Part shown: one piece after another, positions 28,611 to 37,403 of the stretch
How positions within the stretch are numbered: the stretch's first letter is position 1
Layout: each line of letters begins with the position of its first letter
NCBI GenBank assembly: GCA_949284175.1
Contig: CASDVE010000011.1
Coordinates: 83,198 to 147,197 of the forward strand
Origin: an uncultured Eubacteriales bacterium
GTDB lineage: Bacteria > Bacillota > Clostridia > Lachnospirales > Lachnospiraceae
Reading direction: 5' to 3'
DNA length: 64,000 bases
Notes under the pieces: model-generated
Told to the model about the DNA's origin: nothing
The model's database searches: none
What the model saw: the letters and a program-made list of their open reading frames with translations, nothing else
Position numbers and translations under genes: made by a program

Positions 28611-29315
28611 ATGAAATTTACAAAAAGAGAAAAAGAAATCTTACGACAATGTTGGTTTTTTAAAGAAATGGAAGATCAAGAGATAGTTACGTTTTTAAAG
28701 CAATCAAATAGTTATTGTAAAGCATACGGCAAAGGAGAAGTCATTTTTTATGAGGGAGATATTGTTAATCAAATTGGTATTATATTGAGTGGAAGTTGTG
28801 CGATTGTGAAATTGTATCCAGATGGAAGTGAACATCTCTTTCAAAAGTTAAGTGTGGGATATTTAACAGGAGTGGAGATTGCCTGCACAAATAAAAAATT
28901 CAGCCCATATTCTATTTGTTGTTTAGAGGATGTGAAATTGCTGACTTTCTCCTATCAGTGTTTAGAACAAAAGGGAATGATTGAAGAGAGTAAGCGTGTT
29001 TGGTTGCAAAATAGGCTGTTACAGTTTATTGCATCGGAAAATATAAGGAAGTATTATAAAATTAATATTTTATCCACCCGTTCTTTACGAGAGAGGATTC
29101 TTTTATATTTAGAAATTCAACAAAGAAAAAAGGCAACAGAGCAATTTGAAATTCCTTTTGATCGCAATCAGTTTGCCAACTATTTATGCGTCAATCGAAG
29201 TGCCCTTTCAAAAGAATTGGCTCATATGAAACGGGATGGTATTTTAAAATATCATAAAAATAAGTTTCAGATATTAGGATGTGAGCTTTCAAGACAAAAC
29301 GATGAGCAACATTAA
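28611..29315 (+). CDS. Crp/Fnr-family transcriptional regulator
   Basis: A 234-residue regulator with an N-terminal cyclic-nucleotide-binding-type beta barrel (GEVIFYEGDIVNQIGIILSG) and a C-terminal Crp-type helix-turn-helix (DRNQFANYLCVNRSALSKEL). No Fnr-like N-terminal cysteine cluster is present. It lies directly upstream of modA, and a 14-bp palindrome in the modA promoter region is a plausible binding site, so it may control molybdate uptake; this is inference. Confidence 0.9.
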   Translation: MKFTKREKEILRQCWFFKEMEDQEIVTFLKQSNSYCKAYGKGEVIFYEGDIVNQIGIILSGSCAIVKLYPDGSEHLFQKLSVGYLTGVEIACTNKKFSPYSICCLEDVKLLTFSYQCLEQKGMIEESKRVWLQNRLLQFIASENIRKYYKINILSTRSLRERILLYLEIQQRKKATEQFEIPFDRNQFANYLCVNRSALSKELAHMKRDGILKYHKNKFQILGCELSRQNDEQH

Positions 29316-29345
29316 ATTTTGTTTTTCTTCTTTAAAAGTTATGAC

Positions 29346-29412
29346 TTGACTTGTTATCTTTTTGTAAATAAAATGCTTTATAAATTTTATAGTAAAATGT
29401 TGCCATGGCAAC
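29346..29412 (+). promoter_or_regulatory. modA promoter and palindromic operator
   Basis: TTGACT (29346-29351) and TAAAAT (29369-29374) are 17 bp apart. Downstream is the perfect 14-bp palindrome GTTGCCATGGCAAC (29399-29412). Its position suggests a repressor or roadblock site used by the adjacent Crp/Fnr-type regulator or a molybdate sensor. Confidence 0.5.
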
Positions 29413-29496
29413 GGAAAAACAAAAATTCCTTTTGTATAATATTGTTTAGATTAATTAATCAAAGCAAGATGACAATAGAAAGGATTGACAAAAATA

Positions 29497-30318
29497 ATGA
29501 GAAAATGGAAAAAATGTATAGCAATGGTAATGACATGTGCTATGATGGTAATGACTGCTGGTTGTGGAAGTAGTACAGATAATACAGGAGGACAAACACA
29601 AGATACTTCTACTGTGCAGGAAACAAAGATTACAATAGCGGCAGCAGCAAGCCTAGAATATTCCATGAAAGAAAAACTCATTCCTATGTTTGAAGCAGAA
29701 AACGAAGGCGTAACAGTAGAGGGAACTTATGATAGTTCTGGAAAACTTCAAACACAGATTGAAGAAGGGTTAGGTGCAGACGTTTTCTTCTCAGCTGCTA
29801 CAAAACAGATGGATGCGTTATCTGAAGAAGGTTATATGGATCAATCTACGATTAAAAATCGTTTAGAAAATAAATTGGTTTTGATCGTTCCAGAAAGTTC
29901 TGAATTAGATATAAAAGAATTTAAAGATGTGGAAAAAGGAGCAACAATTGCCATTGGAGATCCAGAAAGTGTTCCTGTTGGACAGTATTCAAAAGAAGCA
30001 CTGACTAGCCTCGGCATTTGGGATGGCCTTCAAGACAAAATTAGTCTTGGAACCAATGTAACAGAAGTTCTGAACTGGGTAGCAGAAGGAAGTGCAGATG
30101 TTGGAATTGTATATGCCACAGATGCAGCTACAACAGATAAAGTGAAGGTGATTGCAGAAGCACCAGAAGGAACCCTTGCAGAGCCAGTTGTGTATCCAGT
30201 TGGAGTGCTTGATAAGAGCGAGAATAAGGATGTTGCTAAAAAGTTTGTAGAGTTCCTTTGCTCTGATGAAGCAGGACAAGTATTTGAGGAATATGGTTTC
30301 ACTCCAATTACAGAATAA
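29497..30318 (+). CDS. modA: Molybdate ABC transporter, substrate-binding lipoprotein
   Basis: A 273-residue ModA, the extracellular molybdate/tungstate-binding component. It has a lipoprotein signal peptide with lipobox (MTAGC), then ITIAAAASLEYSMKEKLIPM, the ModA fold start, GLGADVFFSA and the C-terminal FLCSDEAGQVFEEYGF. ATG at 29497 is preferred over an upstream in-frame TTG at 29485, because AAAGGA lies at 29479-29484 and would overlap the TTG. It forms a transport system with modB and modC. Confidence 0.93.
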   Translation: MRKWKKCIAMVMTCAMMVMTAGCGSSTDNTGGQTQDTSTVQETKITIAAAASLEYSMKEKLIPMFEAENEGVTVEGTYDSSGKLQTQIEEGLGADVFFSAATKQMDALSEEGYMDQSTIKNRLENKLVLIVPESSELDIKEFKDVEKGATIAIGDPESVPVGQYSKEALTSLGIWDGLQDKISLGTNVTEVLNWVAEGSADVGIVYATDAATTDKVKVIAEAPEGTLAEPVVYPVGVLDKSENKDVAKKFVEFLCSDEAGQVFEEYGFTPITE

Positions 30319-30400
30319 TCTTTCTGTAAAACTTCGACTACATAATAAAAAATGTAGAAAACGATAAGAACAATATGGATGATGAATATTGTGATACAGA

Positions 30401-30451
30401 AAAGGGAAGTTGTAGAATAAAGAGATTATTTTACAGCGTCCCTTCTTTTTT
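30401..30451 (+). terminator. Terminator-like hairpin between modA and modB
   Basis: GGGAAGTTGTA faces TACAGCGTCCC with matching mismatches, followed by TTCTTTTTT. It may reduce readthrough so that the binding protein is made in excess over the membrane components. Confidence 0.55.
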
Positions 30452-30507
30452 ATATCATAGGAAAATTCGTCATTTTTATGTTAAAATGATAGAATTCCTA
30501 TGATATA
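30451..30507 (+). repeat. Inverted repeat upstream of modB
   Basis: TATATCATAGGAA (30451-30463) and its exact reverse complement TTCCTATGATATA (30495-30507) flank 31 bases that contain TTAAAAT, a possible -10. A nearly identical arm forms the palindrome at 41322-41357. Confidence 0.55.
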
Positions 30508-30562
30508 AATAAGGATGCCTAGTTGTTAAAAAACAGTATCAACAGAGGAGGGAAATAGACGT

Positions 30563-31240
30563 ATGGATATGTCGCCAATTTTCATATCGATGAAAACGGC
30601 AATCATAGCGATTATTATTACATTTTTTTTAGGGATTCTTCTCGCTCAGTGGGTTGTGTCCTTAAAGCATGATAAAATAAAAATGATATTGGATGGAATC
30701 TTGACATTACCTCTTGTTTTACCCCCAACAGTAGCAGGATTTTTTCTATTGTATCTTTTTGGAGTAAAGCGACCTATTGGAAAGTTTTTTATTGAGTATT
30801 TCAGTGTGAAGATTGCCTTTTCTTGGGGAGCAACGGTATTAGCGGCTGTTGTTATTTCGTTACCTCTCATGTATCGGTCAGCAAGAGGAGCCTTTGAGCA
30901 AGTGGATCAAAATATACTGGATGCTGGAAGAACACTTGGGATGTCTGAGTGGAAAATCTTTTGGAAACTGAAAATGCCCCTTGCCATGCCAGGCGTGGCG
31001 TCTGGTGGTGTTTTAGCCTTTGCAAGGGGACTTGGGGAATTTGGAGCCACAGCCATGATTGCCGGAAATATTGCAGGAAAGACGAGAACACTGCCCCTTG
31101 CTATTTATTCAGAAGTGGCTGGGGGACATATGGAAAGAGCCTATGGGTATGTTTTCATTATTGTGATATTTTCTTTTCTCGTTGTGCTACTTATGAATTA
31201 TTTTACAATGAGTGGACATAAAAAAAGGAGAGAACGATGA
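30563..31240 (+). CDS. modB: Molybdate ABC transporter permease
   Basis: A 225-residue inner-membrane permease with about five hydrophobic helices. The binding-protein-dependent transport motif that contacts the ATPase is visible (DAGRTLGMSEWKIFWKLKMP), along with FARGLGEFGAT, characteristic of ModB. Its stop overlaps the modC start by 4 bases (ATGA). Confidence 0.95.
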   Translation: MDMSPIFISMKTAIIAIIITFFLGILLAQWVVSLKHDKIKMILDGILTLPLVLPPTVAGFFLLYLFGVKRPIGKFFIEYFSVKIAFSWGATVLAAVVISLPLMYRSARGAFEQVDQNILDAGRTLGMSEWKIFWKLKMPLAMPGVASGGVLAFARGLGEFGATAMIAGNIAGKTRTLPLAIYSEVAGGHMERAYGYVFIIVIFSFLVVLLMNYFTMSGHKKRRER

Positions 31241-32319
31241 GCCTTCAAGTAAAGATTAGAAAAAAATTGAAAGATTTTATGCTAGAGGTGGAGTTTCAAA
31301 CGGAGTCAGGAATGCTTGGGATATTGGGAGCTTCTGGGTGTGGAAAGAGCATGACTTTAAAATCCATTGCAGGGCTGATTACGCCGGATGAAGGAAAAAT
31401 TGTATTGAATGGAAAAGTAGTTTTTGATTCGGATAAAAAAATTAATCTTCCTCCTCAAAAGAGAAAAGTTGGATATTTGTTTCAAAATTACGCGTTATTT
31501 CCGAATATGACTGTGGAACAAAATATTATGACAGGAATGATGGGAAGTAAGCAAGAAAAGCAGAAAAAAGTAAAAGAAATGATGGAATTATTGAAATTGG
31601 AGGGTTTGGAAAAACAATATCCAATGAGGCTTTCCGGAGGACAACAACAGCGAGTGGCTCTTGCAAGATTGCTCGCTTATGATCCAGAAATTATGCTTCT
31701 TGATGAACCATTTTCTGCCCTTGATTCTTATTTAAAAGAACAGTTGCAAATGCAGTTAAAAGAGATTTTAAGTTATTATGATAAAACGATTTTAATGGTA
31801 TCCCATGATCGCAGTGAAATTTATCGTTTATCAGACCAGACAATGACAATGAAAGCTGGACAAGTATTGCAATTTGGAAAGACAAAAGAAGTGTTTTTCC
31901 TTCCAAAAGATCCAGTGACCGCAAGGTTAACAGGATGTAGGAATCTATCGATTGCAAATAAAATAGATGATTTTCATATTGAGGCAATAGAGTGGGGTAT
32001 GGTTTTTGAAATGAAAGAAAAGATAGAAAAAGACAGAGAGATAAAGAGTATTGGGATTCATGAGAGAGAACTTCAACTGCAAGAACACATTACGGAAAAT
32101 ACCAATTGTTTTGAGGTGATGATTGTAGATGTATTAGAAGAGCCTTATGAGTACCATGTTCTTGTAAAAACAAAGGGAGTAGAATCTGAAAATAAATTGG
32201 ATAAAAGATGGAAAGAAGAGATTTGGTGTAGTGTAAAAAAAGAGGAAGCATGGGAAGGATTAAAAAAAGGTTCTTTTTGTTGCCTCTGTGTTGATACAGC
32301 GTCCATCTTGTTTTTATAG
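31237..32319 (+). CDS. modC: Molybdate ABC transporter ATP-binding protein
   Basis: A 360-residue ATPase. Walker A GASGCGKS, Q-loop LFQNYALFP, signature LSGGQQQRVALARLLA and Walker B MLLDEPFSALD are intact. The last ~130 residues form the regulatory/TOBE (mop-like) region. Translationally coupled to modB. Confidence 0.95.
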   Translation: MSLQVKIRKKLKDFMLEVEFQTESGMLGILGASGCGKSMTLKSIAGLITPDEGKIVLNGKVVFDSDKKINLPPQKRKVGYLFQNYALFPNMTVEQNIMTGMMGSKQEKQKKVKEMMELLKLEGLEKQYPMRLSGGQQQRVALARLLAYDPEIMLLDEPFSALDSYLKEQLQMQLKEILSYYDKTILMVSHDRSEIYRLSDQTMTMKAGQVLQFGKTKEVFFLPKDPVTARLTGCRNLSIANKIDDFHIEAIEWGMVFEMKEKIEKDREIKSIGIHERELQLQEHITENTNCFEVMIVDVLEEPYEYHVLVKTKGVESENKLDKRWKEEIWCSVKKEEAWEGLKKGSFCCLCVDTASILFL

Positions 32320-32329
32320 AGAAAGAAGA

Positions 32330-32369
32330 AAAGACAGTTGTTAGTATGAGGTACAACAACTGTCTTTTT
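32330..32369. terminator. Bidirectional terminator between modC and apbE
   Basis: AAAGACAGTTGTT (32330-32342) pairs perfectly with AACAACTGTCTTT, with A and T tracts on the outer sides, serving the two convergent genes. Confidence 0.9.
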
Positions 32370-32373
32370 GCTA

Positions 32374-33405
32374 CTATTTATTCTCGTTTTCAGCTAAAAA
32401 CTGTTCAAATCCTTTTGTATAATGTAATTGTCCATCTTTTGTAATAAACACAGCATATGTGTTATCCAAAGATTCGATGAGTTTTTTTCCTTTTTCAAGT
32501 CCAAGAGAAAAACAAGTGGTGCTAAGACCATCTCCATCGACAGATTGTTCTGATAAGATAGTGACAGCAGTTAGATTGTTTTCATAAGGGTATCCTGTTT
32601 TAGGATTTAAAATATGATGATATAAAGTTCCATCCACTTTAAAATATCGCTCATAAATACCAGAAGAAACAACGGATAGATCATCGATAGCGAGAGTTTC
32701 AATGGTTTCTGAGTGGCTTTCAAACGGTTTTTGTAGACCGATATGAAAGTTACTACCATCTGGTTTATTACCAACACAGAGTACATTTCCGCCTAAATTA
32801 ATAACAGCACTAGTAACGCCTTCCTCTAAAAGATATTCTTTGAGTTTATCAGCGATAAAGCCCTTTGCGATAGCACCTAAATCAATCTGTGTACGTGGAT
32901 CGTCGGAAGTTAATATATTTCCGTCTAAATGCAGATTTTTATAACCAATATCCTTTACTTTTTCTTTTAACTCTTCTGCATTTGGCAAACGTGGATTTTC
33001 TGATTTAAAATCCCAAAGTTCAGAGGCAGGAGCGATTGTAATGTCAAAAGCTCCATCGGATACTTCACTATAATAAAGACCTTTTTGTAAGAGTTCTGCT
33101 GTTTCATCAGAAACGGTGATAGGTTCATTATTTTTTCGATTATTAAACTGATAAATTTCGCTACTTTCTCTTGTTTTGCTAAGAAGATTTTCATATTGTT
33201 CACATAGGTCAAAAGCTCCGTTCAAGATATTCTGATCATTGGAATCATACAATGTAATGGTTACGATGGTATCAAGCATGAAGCGAGAATCAGAAATGGG
33301 TTGTAGTGATTTGATTTGACAACCAGTTGCTAAGAAAGCGAATAATAACGCTGTCGTAAAAAATAAAATATAACTTTTTTTCTTTTTGTTCTTTTGTAAT
33401 TTCAT
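32374..33405 (-). CDS. apbE: FMN:protein transferase ApbE
   Basis: A 343-residue lipoprotein (signal peptide then LATGC lipobox) of the ApbE family, which attaches FMN covalently to threonine in target flavoproteins such as Rnf/Nqr subunits. Typical motifs are MLDTIVTITLYD, DLGAIAKGFIADKL, INLGGNVLCVG and HHILNPKTGYP. No target flavoprotein is adjacent. Confidence 0.93.
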   Translation of the reverse strand: MKLQKNKKKKSYILFFTTALLFAFLATGCQIKSLQPISDSRFMLDTIVTITLYDSNDQNILNGAFDLCEQYENLLSKTRESSEIYQFNNRKNNEPITVSDETAELLQKGLYYSEVSDGAFDITIAPASELWDFKSENPRLPNAEELKEKVKDIGYKNLHLDGNILTSDDPRTQIDLGAIAKGFIADKLKEYLLEEGVTSAVINLGGNVLCVGNKPDGSNFHIGLQKPFESHSETIETLAIDDLSVVSSGIYERYFKVDGTLYHHILNPKTGYPYENNLTAVTILSEQSVDGDGLSTTCFSLGLEKGKKLIESLDNTYAVFITKDGQLHYTKGFEQFLAENENK

Positions 33406-33491
33406 AGCATCTCTCTTTCTAAAGTGAAGTTTTAGAACAATTCGTTCTCAGTATAGCATAAGCATAGGTATCGATCAATATTTGTAATGGG

Positions 33492-34709
33492 TTATCCCTG
33501 CACGCCTTGTAACCAATTTTTTAAGACTTTATGAAAACAATACCCATAGTCAATTTTTTTTACGGATTCCTTTGCATAAATAGAATAACAACGAAATTCT
33601 TTCTCATTTAAATAGTAGGAGATAGAACCGATGGGCATATCTTTGATCACAGGTGCGGAAAGTTCTTTTGGAATTTTAATTTTTACTTCTAATTTTTCCG
33701 ATGGCATCATGAGAAGTTGTTCTTTTTTTGCATCTGTATAAAGAGAAACATTCTGTTTTTGTCCATCCAGCACAGGAACAGTTTCTAGTTTTGGGTTTTC
33801 AACACCAATTTCTTGATAAGAAAAGTTTTGAAATCCATAGTTCATTAATTTTTTTGTATCCGCCCATTTCCAAGTTTTATTAGGTGGCCATCCGCTAGCT
33901 AAAACAACAGAGATCAGTGTTTTGTTGTCCTGTTTTGCAGCACCAACGAAGCAATAGCCTGCTTTTCCTGTAAAACCCGTTTTTACACCAAAAGCACCTG
34001 CATATTGATCAAGAAAAGCATCCTTATTATAAACGGAGTGAGAACTACCTTTTGTTTTTTCTTGAAAGCTATGACTTCTTTCATTTATAATTTGAATAAA
34101 ATCTTCATTTTGAAGAGCATATCTGGTGATAAGAGCTAGATCATAGGCGGTTGTATAATGATTGTCACTATCCAGACCATTTGGAGTTTCAAAATTTGTG
34201 TCATAAGCTCCAAGATCTCTCGCTTTATTGGACATATCATAGCAAAATTGTTCCACACTGCCACCTAAATGTTCAGCAATGGCAACAGCACAATCGTTGT
34301 AGGACTCTAGCATAAGGGCGTAGAGTAAATCCCTTAAGGTGTATTGTTCCCCAGCTTTTACGCCAAGACGAACTTTTGGTTGTCTTGAAGCATTATCTGA
34401 AATGGTAACCACATCATCAAGGTTTCCATTTTCCAGTGTATAAATGCAGGTCATAATTTTCGTGGTACTAGCCATGGGCATGATGTGGTAACCATCTTTT
34501 TCATAGAGAACTCGTCCGTTTGACGCATCCATAAGAAGAGCTGATTTTGCATAGAGTTCATTTTCTCGAATGCTAGGAACTGTTTGTGTTTGCTCCTGTT
34601 TTTGAGGAGCTCCATAGACAATCCGTATAGGAAAGGCAAGCGAGCAATAGTTCCAAAATAGGCAGAGAATGAGAAACATACAAGTCAATTTGGATTGCCT
34701 TACTTTCAT
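33492..34709 (-). CDS. D-alanyl-D-alanine carboxypeptidase (second copy)
   Basis: A 405-residue exported DacF/PBP5-like enzyme with a signal peptide at the N-terminus, SxxK as STTK (PMASTTKIMT), SxN as SYN (LESYNDCAVAI) and KTG as VKTGFTGKA. Similar in length to the copy at 22967 but clearly diverged. It lies behind apbE on the same strand and could be cotranscribed with it. Confidence 0.92.
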   Translation of the reverse strand: MKVRQSKLTCMFLILCLFWNYCSLAFPIRIVYGAPQKQEQTQTVPSIRENELYAKSALLMDASNGRVLYEKDGYHIMPMASTTKIMTCIYTLENGNLDDVVTISDNASRQPKVRLGVKAGEQYTLRDLLYALMLESYNDCAVAIAEHLGGSVEQFCYDMSNKARDLGAYDTNFETPNGLDSDNHYTTAYDLALITRYALQNEDFIQIINERSHSFQEKTKGSSHSVYNKDAFLDQYAGAFGVKTGFTGKAGYCFVGAAKQDNKTLISVVLASGWPPNKTWKWADTKKLMNYGFQNFSYQEIGVENPKLETVPVLDGQKQNVSLYTDAKKEQLLMMPSEKLEVKIKIPKELSAPVIKDMPIGSISYYLNEKEFRCYSIYAKESVKKIDYGYCFHKVLKNWLQGVQG

Positions 34710-34787
34710 ATAAAAGGTGTCCTTCTTTTTTCACTATTTTATGAGAAGAGGAAAAGAAATATACATTTCCGGATCTTTTATGGACTT

Positions 34788-34808
34788 TTGGCATGATATT
34801 TGCTATAA
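34788..34808 (+). promoter_or_regulatory. Promoter region of rpoN with sigma-54-like -24/-12 motif
   Basis: TTGGCATGATATTTGCT (34788-34804) has GG and GC exactly 12 bases apart and fits the sigma-54 consensus TTGGCACG-N4-TTGCW with one mismatch in the -24 block. The same bases run into TGCTATAAT (34801-34809 region), an extended -10 for the main sigma factor. It lies 245 bp upstream of rpoN. Confidence 0.45.
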
Positions 34809-34901
34809 TATTAACATTCAACAAGAAATTATAAGGAAAACGCTTTATGATTTTTATCAATTGGTGGATAAAACGAAATAAAAATGCAAAGGTTGCCATG
34901 A

Positions 34902-34933
34902 ACATGAGAAGCTCGCAAGACGTGTTTCTCATT
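34902..34933 (+). repeat. Hairpin module B of the dispersed element, solo copy
   Basis: ATGAGAAG-CTCGCAAGACGTG-TTTCTCAT forms a hairpin that matches the second module of the structured elements at 5546 and 60059 (GAGAAG, GCAAAGCGTG, TTCTCA). It is in the leader region of rpoN. Confidence 0.6.
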
Positions 34934-35053
34934 GTTTTGCGTTATAAGAAAGGTTGCTTGTCTTTCGCATGACTGCTTATCTGCTTATAAACGAGAGAAA
35001 TAAACGACATAATGAAAAGCGTTTACATGAGAGAAAAATTGAGGTGAAACGAT

Positions 35054-36412
35054 ATGGATATAGGGTATCGAAATACGTTAGAGCAAAAACAGTTATTATC
35101 CCAAACGCAAATTCAGTCTTTGAATATTCTTTCTATGGATAATGTGGAGTTGAATGATTTTCTTCAAGGGGAGTATATGGAGAATCCAATGCTTGAATAT
35201 ACCGGCTCAAAAGAAGGAGAGATGAGCCAAGTTGAATTTAGTCAATGGTATGAAAGTCATGGAATGGAACATGATTATGAGGAAAATGATTATCATGAAG
35301 ACAGCGATCAGAGAAGAGAAATTCCTGTTTATGATGGAGATCAGTTGGAGGATTATCTGTTAAGTCAGTTAAACCAGTTGGATTTTACAAAAAAACAGCT
35401 CAATATGATCCGATTTATGATCGCTTGTCTTGATGATAATGGTTATTTTAAAACACCTCTTATTGAGGTGGCAAAAATGAATCATGGAACAGTAGAAGAA
35501 GCAGAATATTGCTTATCTCAATTGAGAGAATTAGAGCCTTTTGGAATTTTTTCAAAGGATTTAACAGATTGTCTGCTTTGGCAACTAAAAGAAGAAGGAG
35601 AAGAAGATGAAGTTCTTATCTCCATGATTGAAAATCATTTAAATGATATTGCACAGGGGCATCTTAGCAATATTTCAAGAGAGATGAAGTTGTCAACGAG
35701 TCAAGTCCGCCAATACATAGCGAGAATTTCAAAGTTGAACCCAAGACCTCTTGTGGGATTTGATCTTGGCAAAACAGAATATATTGTTCCAGATATTATT
35801 TTTACTTATAAGGATAATGAGTGGGAAATCTCTTTAAATGATAACTGGATTGGAGATTATAAATTAAGTAACTACTATATGAAAATGATGAAAGAAGCAA
35901 AGGATGAACAGCTTTATCAATATTTTCGTAAAAAATTAGAACGGGTGCGTTTTTTAATGAGCAGTGTGGAACAAAGAAGGGTAACTATGCTCAATATTTC
36001 AAAAGCTATCTTAGAATGGCAAAAAGATTTTTTTGAAGGAAAAGGATTGTTAAAGCCAATGACAATGGCGGATATTGCTGAGAAAATCGAAATGCACACT
36101 TCTACAATTAGCCGTGGAATCAAAGGAAAATATCTTCAGTGTCCAAATGGAACCATGCTAATTAAAACACTGTTCTCTGCTTCTGTTAATCCGAAAAATA
36201 CGCTTTCCAAAGAAGGCAGTGTCACAGCAGGACAGATTAAAAAAGTGTTAAAAGAACTCATTGATGGTGAAAATAAGGCGAAACCATATAGTGATCAAAA
36301 ACTTGTCACATTGCTCTGTGAAAGGGAAATCAAAATTTCACGTCGAACAGTTGCAAAATATAGAGAGGAAATGGGAATTAAGGGTACTTTTGAACGCAAG
36401 CAGAATGAATAA
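35054..36412 (+). CDS. rpoN: RNA polymerase sigma-54 factor
   Basis: A 452-residue RpoN. Region I is Gln/Leu-rich (LEQKQLLSQTQIQSLNILSM, ENPML), then an acidic region II, the core-binding domain (LNPRPLVGFD), and the C-terminal DNA-binding part with the RpoN box ISRRTVAKYREEMGI. It directs transcription from -24/-12 promoters with enhancer-binding proteins, none of which lies in the window. An ATG at 35054 behind GAGGTG is used. Confidence 0.96.
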   Translation: MDIGYRNTLEQKQLLSQTQIQSLNILSMDNVELNDFLQGEYMENPMLEYTGSKEGEMSQVEFSQWYESHGMEHDYEENDYHEDSDQRREIPVYDGDQLEDYLLSQLNQLDFTKKQLNMIRFMIACLDDNGYFKTPLIEVAKMNHGTVEEAEYCLSQLRELEPFGIFSKDLTDCLLWQLKEEGEEDEVLISMIENHLNDIAQGHLSNISREMKLSTSQVRQYIARISKLNPRPLVGFDLGKTEYIVPDIIFTYKDNEWEISLNDNWIGDYKLSNYYMKMMKEAKDEQLYQYFRKKLERVRFLMSSVEQRRVTMLNISKAILEWQKDFFEGKGLLKPMTMADIAEKIEMHTSTISRGIKGKYLQCPNGTMLIKTLFSASVNPKNTLSKEGSVTAGQIKKVLKELIDGENKAKPYSDQKLVTLLCEREIKISRRTVAKYREEMGIKGTFERKQNE

Positions 36413-36494
36413 TTAGGATAAAAGAGTTGCAAAATTATCAATCATTCACTATAATAAACCTATTGATTATGGAAGAGGAGTGTGTGAACTCAAT

Positions 36495-37403
36495 ATGGAT
36501 AGCAAGCTAGACAATCTTGATTTATTACAGCGGATTCAGGTGAAACAGTCTGAGTTCAGTAAAGGACAAAAACGCCTTGCCGCCTATATTATAGATAACT
36601 ATGACAGAGCAGCATTTTTAACTGCGGCCAAACTTGGAAAAGAAGCCTCTGTCAGCGAATCAACTGTTGTTCGATTTGCATATCAACTAGGATATGACGG
36701 ATATCCTGAATTGCAACAGGCGATTAAAGTCGTTGTAAGAACCCAGTCAAACTCCATTCAAAGAATGGAAAGTGTCTTAGAACAGGTTGATGAAGATAAT
36801 CTTCTTCCTTCTATTTTACAATTTGATGGAAGAAAGTTAAAACAGACACTGGATGACTGTAATGAAGAAGAATTTAATAAAGCATTAGATATGATTCTAA
36901 AAGCGAAACATATCTATATATTAGGAGTTAGAAGTTCGGGATTTCTTGCAGGAATCTTAGGACATTATTTCAATATGATATTTGATAACATTAAAGTGGT
37001 GGATTCAGGCGGAATGCTTGATACGCTGGAACAAGTTTATCGAATTGAAAAAGAAGATGTATTTATTGGCATCAGCTTTCCAAGATATTCAAAGAGGGCG
37101 GTGGAAACACTGGCTTATGCAAAAAAACAAGGAGCAAAAACGATTACGATTACAGATAGTATGCAATCACCACTTACACTTTATGGAACGTGCAATCTGA
37201 TTGCAAAAAGTGATGTTATTGGAATCGTGGATTCCCTTGTAGCACCTCTTAGTCTTATCAACGCTTTAGTCATTGGAAGTTGTTTGAAAAAGCGTGATGA
37301 CGTTTACACAAGGCTTGCAGACTTAGAACGTCTTTGGGAAGAATATGATGTCTATGATACCGTAGAATCTATGCAAAAAAAGGATGGATACCCACATGGC
37401 TGA
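36495..37403 (+). CDS. RpiR-family transcriptional regulator (HTH plus SIS domain)
   Basis: A 302-residue regulator. The N-terminal HTH_6 domain (GKEASVSESTVVRFAYQLGYDGYPELQ) is followed by a sugar-phosphate-binding SIS domain (IYILGVRSSGFLA, FIGISFPRYSKRAVETLAYAKKQGAKTITITDS). The sensed phosphosugar is unknown. I prefer ATG 36495 because GAGGAG at 36475-36480 would overlap the upstream GTG. It overlaps the next gene by 8 bp. Confidence 0.9.
   Translation: MDSKLDNLDLLQRIQVKQSEFSKGQKRLAAYIIDNYDRAAFLTAAKLGKEASVSESTVVRFAYQLGYDGYPELQQAIKVVVRTQSNSIQRMESVLEQVDEDNLLPSILQFDGRKLKQTLDDCNEEEFNKALDMILKAKHIYILGVRSSGFLAGILGHYFNMIFDNIKVVDSGGMLDTLEQVYRIEKEDVFIGISFPRYSKRAVETLAYAKKQGAKTITITDSMQSPLTLYGTCNLIAKSDVIGIVDSLVAPLSLINALVIGSCLKKRDDVYTRLADLERLWEEYDVYDTVESMQKKDGYPHG

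Noticed and set aside
34954..35142. Small frame upstream of rpoN
   Set aside because: It overlaps the rpoN start in another frame, and I recognise nothing in it; rpoN has the better initiation site.
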